Origin: Draconibacterium orientale
GTDB taxonomy: Bacteria; Bacteroidota; Bacteroidia; Bacteroidales; FEN-979
Direction of reading: 5' to 3'
NCBI GenBank assembly: GCA_020719165.1
Contig: DYQT01000013.1
Span: 1-33,093 of the forward strand
Length of the DNA: 33,093 nucleotides
Position numbers and translations under genes: made by a program. Positions 14,257-21,191 of this stretch are shown here, one piece after another; position 1 is the stretch's first letter, and each line of letters starts with the position of its first letter. A model generated the notes under the pieces. The model was given only the letters and a program-made list of their open reading frames with translations. It was not told where the DNA came from and did not search any database.

Positions 14257-16463
14257 CTCTTGTGTAGCAGGGTTACGGTAATACTCATCTCTTTTTCCCG
14301 AATGATGAATCGTTCCAGTCCATGCGGCCCGACAAACAGGTCGCATTCCATCTTTTTAATTTCGTAATTCCCGATTCTTGCACTGGTGACTGAATGTAAT
14401 TGTATGTTCGATTGCATCAATTCATCGTTCATGGTCACATAATGAAGAGAATAGTCGGCGTGGGCAAATATACAAAACGGTGCAGCAAAGTCTTGCAAAA
14501 TCCCTAAAATACGGTTATTAAAAGTGTTTACCGGATAATTATCTTTCACTTCAAGGTCGCGGTAATATCCCATCATGACTTTGTAGGAGGCAAGGTAGAA
14601 CTGAAAAAGCAGGGATGATTTATCCCCGTCGAAATGGGTGAAATAGTGAATCTCGCCATCATTGTAAAAATAGGCCTTCGATTTTGTTTTTTCACAAAAC
14701 ACAAAGGTACTGTTCAGTGCATCGATCTGAACCTCCCAGTCAACCTGGTATTCGGGTCCTGAATCCGGTGTTACCTGATAGCTGAATTTTTGTCCTGGTA
14801 TCAGGTGAAAAGCCCTTTCCAGGGAGGTGTTTTTCGTAATGTTGGATACCAGTTCATCCTTCAGCGGAGTCTCATACGATTTAAGAGCAAATGATCGCGG
14901 GGTATGGCTGATGAAATGACTAATGGGATAATCCAGGGTTTTTGAACCGATGTAGGGTGTTCCCTGAATCTGAAAATGAAGATGCGGATAGGGCGATCTT
15001 CCTGAATTTCCGCAGTGAGCCAAAATCTGCCCTTTCTTTACGGAGTCGCCCGCTGCCACCTTGATACTCCCTTTTTTCAAATGGGATACTTTGGTATAAA
15101 GCTGATCGGCATGCCGGATAATAATCGTATTACCCCAATTGTGCTCGAGGTCAACGTTTCCAATGTTATTCTCCTCCACATCTGTTGTCACCTCCTCAAT
15201 CCTGCCATCCGCCGGGGCAATCACGGGTTTATTGTAGGCATAGTAATCCTCGGGATAGTCGCCCTTTTCGGTATAGGTCAGTCCTTCTTCATCGATAAGT
15301 TCAAAATCCCAGGCATGGCGCCAATCGCCTTGGTGGGTATAGGTGCCATTGTGACCCTGGGTTACTTTCCAGGCTCCCCAAAACGGGAGAATAAACGGGA
15401 AGTAAATCGATTTTCCGAACCGGGCCTTGTAGTTGATGTGGGAGTAGAGGTTTTTTTCGGGGGAGTATTGTTGATATCCGACCAGTTCCGGTTTCGTAAA
15501 ATAGCGCTCACGGAATTTCAGGGAATATAGAAACAGCAGCACAACCATGTTAAACGGCAATGAATACACCGATAGCTGAAAAAGTGCCAGGATTGACTGG
15601 GTACTGGTAAGAATGATCGAAATAACGGGAGTTAGCAGGATCACCCAAAGGAACGACCATCGCGAAGGAATGATGAAGAAGCCTCCGATGGCAATAGAGG
15701 TCAGGATAAAATTAAACCCGATAAAGCCGTAACTCAATTCATGAATATCGGCACCCACGATTTGATAATAAAAATGTGCCGAGAAAAACCCAACGAGGGA
15801 CAGAATGAATGCAATGCGCGAATAAATGAGAAGACCGATGGCAATCAGGATGCCGGCAAAAAGGTGGTATTGAAAAAAAATAGCCCCCAATGAGGTGAAG
15901 TAGATCCGAACAGGTTCGGGTATATCCATCTCGAGGAACCAGTTGTAGGAAGATACCATTGGATGCCCGCCGAGAGAGAACATTTCATTGGTCATATAAA
16001 TACCATGCTCGCTCACTTGCAGTGTTGTAAATTGCCGGGTGGCGAGGCTTACCAGCCAGGTGGCAACCAGAAAAGAGAGGCTCATGTATGGGAGTCCGTA
16101 TTTTCCGATGGCGCCTTCGAACCAGAGGGTCAGGAATAGTGTGAGCATTGCGGCGAATGCCAGCACGATAAAAAATGAAACTCCCGGTTGGTAATAGCTT
16201 CCGAATCCCAATCCCACCAATAAACTATTGAATCCGTAGTAACCCTTTTTGATATTTGCCTGATTGAGGCCAATCAGGTATGCCAGGGTGTTTGAAATTA
16301 CCACAGCGAAGAGCCCGCTTGTTCCCGCCCAAAAATCGAAAAAGGAGACAATCAGGAGGATTGTTGCAAACACCCGGTTGTTCGAAAAAAAGATTTGGGG
16401 GTAGCTGTTTATGATCCCTGAGAAAAAGGATGGAAACATGTCGGGAACCGTGTTGTTCTTCAT
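14253..16463 (-). CDS. Urea-transporter-like membrane domain fused to M23 peptidase domain
   Basis: The protein has 736 residues. The first 320 or so are highly hydrophobic and show the two-fold urea-transporter (UT) signatures GYYGFNSLLVGLGFG and SYGFIGFNFILTSIAIGGFF. Residues about 360-540 form an M23/LytM-like domain with VIAPADGRIEEV, VSHLKKGSIKVAAGDSVKKGQ and SPYPHLHFQI (HxH at 494/496). The first zinc-ligand region reads THQGDWRHAWDFEL, where His383 to Asp386 is one residue shorter than the usual HxxxD; His377 is another candidate. A C-terminal region of about 190 residues has no recognised family. Start and stop abut or overlap both neighbours (0-nt gap upstream, ATGA downstream). Transport of urea or a small amide, coupled to cleavage of wall or other peptides, is inferred. 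Members with this fusion may exist elsewhere in Bacteroidota. Confidence 0.85.
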   Translation of the reverse strand: MKNNTVPDMFPSFFSGIINSYPQIFFSNNRVFATILLIVSFFDFWAGTSGLFAVVISNTLAYLIGLNQANIKKGYYGFNSLLVGLGFGSYYQPGVSFFIVLAFAAMLTLFLTLWFEGAIGKYGLPYMSLSFLVATWLVSLATRQFTTLQVSEHGIYMTNEMFSLGGHPMVSSYNWFLEMDIPEPVRIYFTSLGAIFFQYHLFAGILIAIGLLIYSRIAFILSLVGFFSAHFYYQIVGADIHELSYGFIGFNFILTSIAIGGFFIIPSRWSFLWVILLTPVISIILTSTQSILALFQLSVYSLPFNMVVLLFLYSLKFRERYFTKPELVGYQQYSPEKNLYSHINYKARFGKSIYFPFILPFWGAWKVTQGHNGTYTHQGDWRHAWDFELIDEEGLTYTEKGDYPEDYYAYNKPVIAPADGRIEEVTTDVEENNIGNVDLEHNWGNTIIIRHADQLYTKVSHLKKGSIKVAAGDSVKKGQILAHCGNSGRSPYPHLHFQIQGTPYIGSKTLDYPISHFISHTPRSFALKSYETPLKDELVSNITKNTSLERAFHLIPGQKFSYQVTPDSGPEYQVDWEVQIDALNSTFVFCEKTKSKAYFYNDGEIHYFTHFDGDKSSLLFQFYLASYKVMMGYYRDLEVKDNYPVNTFNNRILGILQDFAAPFCIFAHADYSLHYVTMNDELMQSNIQLHSVTSARIGNYEIKKMECDLFVGPHGLERFIIREKEMSITVTLLHKR

Positions 16464-17819
16464 TTAGTTTATCTTCCGGAGGTGTTCAGGGATGTTTTCC
16501 ATGCTGTTCATGTTTGCAAGCGATTCCTCTGTACGGATCACATGAAGTTTTTCGTCCATGTCAATTAACAAAATGTTCGGGCGAAGGGTGATGAATTGCA
16601 TCCATTGTGTCATATTGTAAGCGCCAACACTGTGAATTACCACGTGTTCGCCTTTATTCAGCAGTGGCAGAGAGGTGCTTTCCCTGATCACATCAATGTT
16701 CATGCACAGCGGACCATAAACGCAGGTATCTTCGGTATATTGGGTAAACGATTGGGCCGGGGTGATTTTGTGATCGTACCAGAAGGAGGTGAACAAAATA
16801 TTCACACCAATGTCGAGGATGGTATTCCTTCGCCCGGTACTCGACCGTTTGTTGGAGATGACAGTCCCAAGCAGATATCCGGCCTCATCAATGAGGGCAC
16901 GACCGGTTTCGAGGATAAGCAATGGCAGTTTATCTTTCTGGAAATTGCTGTTCAGTAAAGCGGTTGAAATGGCCTCCGCAAAATCATTAAAAGATGGGCT
17001 GGTGTCGGCACCGGGTAAATAAGAACCTTTGAGCGTGTTTTTTGAGGCAAAGCCTCCGCCAAGATCGATGTATTTGATTTCGTGTTTGAATTTGTGTTCA
17101 ACCGACAGCGCCAGTTCAGCAAGTTTAGTAGCGGCAACACCATATGCATGCGGCGACAGCATAAATGTGCCGATGTGGCAATGTAACCCTACCAATTCCA
17201 TTTTACCCGAATGCATAATTTTATTCAGGGCATCCCAGGCCTGACCATTCTCATAATTAAAGCCAAAGCGGTCCCATATCGGATATACACCCGTATCCAT
17301 GTTCACCCTGATGGCAACACGCGGACGTTTTTGCAATAATTCGGCAAGTTCTGTAATGGTATATAGCTCATCCAGATGATCGATGTGTATCAGCGAATCG
17401 TTTTTTATGGCTTTGGTCAGATCTTTTTCGCTCTTATCGGGACCATTGAAGATGATCTTGCGGCCATCAATACCCATTCCGATGGCTTTATCATACTCAA
17501 AACCCGACACTACCTCTGCCCAGGAGCCCTCCTGGTGGAAGATGCTGCATATTGCGTTGAGATAGTTGGTTTTATATGACCAGGCAAACTGAACTTTAGG
17601 GTAAAGTGTTTCAAATGCCCGTTTTGCCTTTTTGATGGTGCTGCGGATAATCTTTTCGGAAATAACAAACAAGGGGGAACCATATTCTTTGACCAGTTTT
17701 GCAACAGAATGTCCGTCAATATGGGTTACAGGTTCATAATCCATTCTTGTTCCGAATTTATTCGGCATGCCGGTTTCAAGCTTCTTTATCACCGGGCGTT
17801 CATATCTAATCTTGCTCAT
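16464..17819 (-). CDS. Fold-type III PLP-dependent decarboxylase, LysA/ornithine-decarboxylase-like
   Basis: I use ATG 17819 (MSKIRYERP) rather than the upstream TTG, giving 451 residues. The PLP lysine lies in FAWSYKTNYLNA. Other family motifs are HCHIGT, the phosphate-binding LGGGFA, LETGRALI, and the partner-subunit active-site loop CVYGPLCMNIDVI. The DAP decarboxylase version of that loop is usually GPxCESxD; the Glu-Ser is replaced by Met-Asn here, so the substrate is probably not meso-diaminopimelate. SVGAYNMTQW keeps the tyrosine region. It likely decarboxylates a basic amino acid or a conjugate in the cytoplasm. It sits 64 nt after the ATP-grasp gene, and its stop is immediately followed by the ATG of the transporter-peptidase. 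Confidence 0.88.
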   Translation of the reverse strand: MSKIRYERPVIKKLETGMPNKFGTRMDYEPVTHIDGHSVAKLVKEYGSPLFVISEKIIRSTIKKAKRAFETLYPKVQFAWSYKTNYLNAICSIFHQEGSWAEVVSGFEYDKAIGMGIDGRKIIFNGPDKSEKDLTKAIKNDSLIHIDHLDELYTITELAELLQKRPRVAIRVNMDTGVYPIWDRFGFNYENGQAWDALNKIMHSGKMELVGLHCHIGTFMLSPHAYGVAATKLAELALSVEHKFKHEIKYIDLGGGFASKNTLKGSYLPGADTSPSFNDFAEAISTALLNSNFQKDKLPLLILETGRALIDEAGYLLGTVISNKRSSTGRRNTILDIGVNILFTSFWYDHKITPAQSFTQYTEDTCVYGPLCMNIDVIRESTSLPLLNKGEHVVIHSVGAYNMTQWMQFITLRPNILLIDMDEKLHVIRTEESLANMNSMENIPEHLRKIN

Positions 17820-17883
17820 AACGTATTGTTTCTTATTTACCAAACTATATTATTCGTTGTGCTGTATTTGACATTCATTTTTA

Positions 17884-18930
17884 TCAGAGTTCGCCGTGCA
17901 TGCTTATCTGCTCGAACTCCTCCCGGTCAACGATCATATCCCAGGAGTAACGGATAAACATCTTCCCCACATCATAGGTAGTAAAAGGCTCCACTTTCTC
18001 ACCCAGGGCGAGGTTTACAAGCGCTTCGGGAATGTTTTGTCCGACTCCTACCGCGAGATATATCCAGGCAGGCAGCCGCGGGTTAATTTCTAAAAGGTAA
18101 AGTTCCCCATCTTTGTTTTTCATCAATTCCAACTCAAACCCGCCACGCCATTTTGTGTTTCGCAGAAATGTACGGGTCATCTCCAGCATTTTCTGATCAG
18201 AGATGGTAATGCCTCCCCATGCCTTGCCTTTGTCGGTAATGTATTGTTTGCGCATCGGAACTGCTCCAATGGTGTTTCCATTGCCATCGCCAAGCCCTGT
18301 CACATTGAATTCGGTACCGTGAATGAACTCCTGGATAATGATTGGAAGCCCCCACTTTGCGCTTATTTTATTGAAGTAGCTCTTTATCTGCTCAATACTG
18401 TAGGCGATGGAAGCATCGTAAAATTTGCCTTTAACCAGCATCGGGAAGTTAAATTCGGAAAGTAAACTATGAACCGTGTTCAGATCATAAATCACCTTAC
18501 TTTTTGGGACACTGATGCCATATTTCTTTCCAAATTCGTTCAGGTTCACTTTTTCACGCTCTTCAAACTGATTCAGGGTTGGCAGAAACATGTGGATTCC
18601 CATCGTTTTGAGCCTGGGCTCCAATTTGATAAAAGGGAAGAGCTCGGCATCAAAGTTCGGGATGATTACATCCAGTTTCTCTTTTTCATGAATATACTCC
18701 AGCCGTGCCAATAAGGTATCGATGCCGGCAGAGGGATAGGGTATGGAATAGGTGCGGTCAACAATGTTGTGCATATAAATGCCCGGTTCCAAACTTTCGT
18801 ACGACAATCCGATGATCTTTACGTCGAATGTGGCAGCTTCCCGCAAAGCTCTGATCACCGATACCCCGGGCCCCGGCGAGTCGATGGCATTCAGACCGGT
18901 TACACCGATGTTAATCGTTCGTTTCTTCAT
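17884..18930 (-). CDS. ATP-grasp carboxylate-amine ligase
   Basis: The ORF track uses a TTG at 18939; the ATG at 18930 (MKKRTINIGVTGLNA) is preferred, giving 348 residues. The N-terminal Rossmann-like preATP-grasp part (about 1-110) starts INIGVTGLNAIDSPGPGVSVIRAL. The ATP-binding part carries FPMLVKGKFYDASIAYS, IIIQEFIHGTEFNVTGL and the metal-binding LYLLEINPRLPAW. The layout is that of carbamoyl-phosphate-synthase-type ATP-grasp ligases, which activate a carboxylate as acyl phosphate and join it to an amine. It overlaps the PqqD-like gene by 20 nt. Its likely job is to ligate an amino acid, amine or peptide in the same pathway as the decarboxylase. The substrate is unknown. Confidence 0.88.
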   Translation of the reverse strand: MKKRTINIGVTGLNAIDSPGPGVSVIRALREAATFDVKIIGLSYESLEPGIYMHNIVDRTYSIPYPSAGIDTLLARLEYIHEKEKLDVIIPNFDAELFPFIKLEPRLKTMGIHMFLPTLNQFEEREKVNLNEFGKKYGISVPKSKVIYDLNTVHSLLSEFNFPMLVKGKFYDASIAYSIEQIKSYFNKISAKWGLPIIIQEFIHGTEFNVTGLGDGNGNTIGAVPMRKQYITDKGKAWGGITISDQKMLEMTRTFLRNTKWRGGFELELMKNKDGELYLLEINPRLPAWIYLAVGVGQNIPEALVNLALGEKVEPFTTYDVGKMFIRYSWDMIVDREEFEQISMHGEL

Positions 18931-19171
18931 TGGTTTCAATCAGGTTATGATTATAAAGGATGCCTACAAAATCGTGGTAGTCTTTCTCAAATGTGGCTTT
19001 TTCAGTACTATACTTCTCAAGGATGGCTTCACTGATTTTATCCACAGATTTATCCTCACGAATGAGTTTCAGGATCTCAACCCCGATCGGGTTTACCGAG
19101 AATGATTCGCCGGTTACCGGGTTGAACAGCAGCCCGGCCTCGCTTACCGCAACATTTTTTCGTAGTTTCAT
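18911..19171 (-). CDS. PqqD-like small protein (RiPP-recognition-element-type fold)
   Basis: The 86-residue protein MKLRKNVAVSEAGLLFNPVTGESFSVNP... has the PqqD pattern: two short strands around a 'GE.f.vN..g..I..li' segment, then helices with DKISEAILEKYS, and FVGILYNHNLI at the end. PqqD domains bind leader peptides of ribosomal peptides or partner enzymes. No radical-SAM partner is in the window; the coupled partner is the ATP-grasp ligase (20-nt overlap). It is the first gene of the operon, 151 bp after the AraC-type gene. I looked for a small precursor peptide next to it and did not see a convincing one. Confidence 0.75.
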   Translation of the reverse strand: MKLRKNVAVSEAGLLFNPVTGESFSVNPIGVEILKLIREDKSVDKISEAILEKYSTEKATFEKDYHDFVGILYNHNLIETNEETND

Positions 19172-19237
19172 AATTGTATCTTTTTATGGAGACACACTGT
19201 CGTGCATCTTTGAGTTTTGGTAAATGTTTCCAGGTTG

Positions 19238-19266
19238 CAATATTACATCAGGGAGTAATCCCGGAT
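19238..19266 (-). promoter_or_regulatory. Candidate promoter and operator of the PqqD/ATP-grasp operon
   Basis: On the minus strand TAATATTG (19245-19238) differs from TAnnTTTG at one base. Just upstream lies the dyad ATCCGGGATTACTCCCTGAT (19247-19266), symmetrical except for one pair. A regulator bound there would occupy the space between the -33 and -7 regions, which suits repression. Both calls are motif-level only. Confidence 0.35.
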
Positions 19267-19322
19267 GTTACGAAATTTTGGGAACGATGTATAAAATTTT
19301 ATGATTGGTTTTAGAGAATATT

Positions 19323-19922
19323 TTATTCGGCAGAAACTATTTTATCAAGGCCTGAACGGCCCATCGCAGGAATCACCTTATACTCGGTTACGGAGATGCC
19401 CGTAATTGATTTGAACTGCGTCGACAGGTATTGTACGCTGCTGTAACCCATCATGTAGGCGATTTCGCTTAACGTAAGCTCGCCGTATTCAATAAGTTCC
19501 TTTACTTTCTCAATCTTATGCAGGATGGTGAATTTTTCCAATGTGGTGTTTTCATGTTTTGAAAACAAAGAAGAGATGTAGGGGTACGACATTCCAAACC
19601 GTTCAACAAGGTAGTCGGAGTTGCGCACCATGGCATTGTAGGTAGAGTTATGTACCAGATCGATCACGGCCTGCTTAATCTGCTCTACCAGCATTTTTTC
19701 CTTATCCGTGATAATTTCAAACCCATATCCTTCCAGGATCGCTTCAATTTTTTTCCAGGTAAACCTCTCCTGGTCGGCAGCGAGAACAAGGGTTCCCAGT
19801 TTTATATCAATAATCTCGATGCCCTCCACCGAAAATTCTTTGCGCAGCAAATGGATGCAACAACTGCTGGTCATGTTCTTTACATGAATGGTTCGACGCG
19901 GAAATGGGGTTTTACTTTTCAT
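19323..19922 (-). CDS. AraC-family regulator with heavy-metal-associated-like N-terminus
   Basis: The protein has 199 residues. Residues about 11-75 (IHVKNMTSSCCIHLLRKEFSVEGIEIIDIKLGTLVL...) have the beta-alpha-beta pattern of HMA metal-binding domains, with Cys-Cys where the usual CxxC would be. Residues about 95-190 form an AraC double helix-turn-helix (RFGMSYPYISSLFSKHEN; LTLSEIAYMMGYSSVQYLSTQFKSITG). It begins 9 bp after the rodA stop, so it may be read from the mrdA-rodA transcript, and lies 151 bp before the PqqD operon, its most plausible target. Related HMA-AraC proteins in Bacteroidota usually have a CxxC motif. Whether this one still binds metal is open. Confidence 0.8.
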   Translation of the reverse strand: MKSKTPFPRRTIHVKNMTSSCCIHLLRKEFSVEGIEIIDIKLGTLVLAADQERFTWKKIEAILEGYGFEIITDKEKMLVEQIKQAVIDLVHNSTYNAMVRNSDYLVERFGMSYPYISSLFSKHENTTLEKFTILHKIEKVKELIEYGELTLSEIAYMMGYSSVQYLSTQFKSITGISVTEYKVIPAMGRSGLDKIVSAE

Positions 19923-19931
19923 GTGGATGGC

Positions 19932-21191
19932 TCACACAAGGTCATAGCGTGATGAGTCCTGGCGGATAAAGATAAACAATAAAACCGTAAATGCCCACAA
20001 AGAAGATCCTCCATAACTCACAAAAGGCAGTGGAATGCCGATAACGGGAGCAAGCCCGAGCGTCATGCCGATGTTGATGGCAAAATGAAAGAACAAGATG
20101 GAGGCAACGCCATAGCCATAATACCGGCTGAACCGCGAGCGTTGTCGTTCGGCCATCAGGATAATGCGGATGAAAAGGCTGAGGTAAAGGATCACCAGAA
20201 CCGAGGATCCCAAAAACCCCCACTCCTCACCCACGGTGCAAAAGATAAAATCGGTGCTTTGCTCGGGAACGAAGTTGTATTTTGTTTGCGTCCCCTGTAA
20301 AAAGCCTTTTCCGAAAAACCGTCCCGATCCGATGGCAATGAGTGACTGGTTTACGTTGTATCCGGCCCCTTTGAGGTCAACATCGTGTGCAAGCAATACA
20401 TGGATACGGTTGCGCTGATGTGGCTCCAGAATGTTATTAACGCTGTAATCAACGGAGAAAACAAATCCGACAGATCCCAGAAATATTGCACTTATGAGCA
20501 GTATTGTGCGGAGTTTGCGGTTGCTGAAATAATAAAATAGACCGGCTGTAATAAGCAGTACAATAACCAGGATAACTTTCGACACCAGCAACGCCAGGAT
20601 ACCCAGTACCGGCAATACAATGAAAGCCAGCGGAACGAACCCTGTGAGTCCGGCGCGATAAAGTACAATTACCAGAGCCAGGAATACGATGGCTGAACCA
20701 ACATCATGCTGTAAAAAGACGATTGCTGCCGGCACGAGAATAATTGCGGAGGCGATCACCAGGCTGCGCAATTTGTTAATGGTGACATCGAGGGTGCCCA
20801 AAAATTTTGCGAGGGCCAGTGCAGTGGCCATTTTAGCGAATTCAGCCGGCTGGATGCCAAATCCTCCGATGGCAAACCAGCCCTTGGATCCCGACACTTC
20901 GCGTCCCGAAAAGATCACGACCACCAGCATGAAAAGGAAAAACCCATAAATAAACCAGGCAAACTGCGAAAAAAATTTGGGATCGACAATCAGTATTCCC
21001 AAAGCCAGAAACATTGCAGCAATGATAAAGAGCATCTGCTTGCCGTATTTCTGTGTCAGATCCACGATATTGTTGTGGGCATCGTTATACACCGCGGCGT
21101 AAATGTTCAGCCAGCCAATAAAGACCAGCGCGAGGTATAGTACAAGCAATACCCAGTCAATCCGGTAAAATATCCCCTTGTCTTCTCTCAC
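19932..21191 (-). CDS. rodA: Rod-shape SEDS peptidoglycan polymerase RodA
   Basis: A 419-residue polytopic SEDS protein (about ten helices) with the family segments IGGFGIQPAEFAKMA, FLQHDVGSAIVF, GSGRFFGKGFLQGTQTKYNFVPEQSTDFIF and PFVSYGGSSLWA. It polymerises lipid II glycan strands with the class B PBP encoded just upstream. The start is GTG at 21191, 35 nt inside the mrdA 3' end; no better in-frame start exists before the first helix. Co-transcription with mrdA is clear. Confidence 0.95.
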   Translation of the reverse strand: MREDKGIFYRIDWVLLVLYLALVFIGWLNIYAAVYNDAHNNIVDLTQKYGKQMLFIIAAMFLALGILIVDPKFFSQFAWFIYGFFLFMLVVVIFSGREVSGSKGWFAIGGFGIQPAEFAKMATALALAKFLGTLDVTINKLRSLVIASAIILVPAAIVFLQHDVGSAIVFLALVIVLYRAGLTGFVPLAFIVLPVLGILALLVSKVILVIVLLITAGLFYYFSNRKLRTILLISAIFLGSVGFVFSVDYSVNNILEPHQRNRIHVLLAHDVDLKGAGYNVNQSLIAIGSGRFFGKGFLQGTQTKYNFVPEQSTDFIFCTVGEEWGFLGSSVLVILYLSLFIRIILMAERQRSRFSRYYGYGVASILFFHFAINIGMTLGLAPVIGIPLPFVSYGGSSLWAFTVLLFIFIRQDSSRYDLV

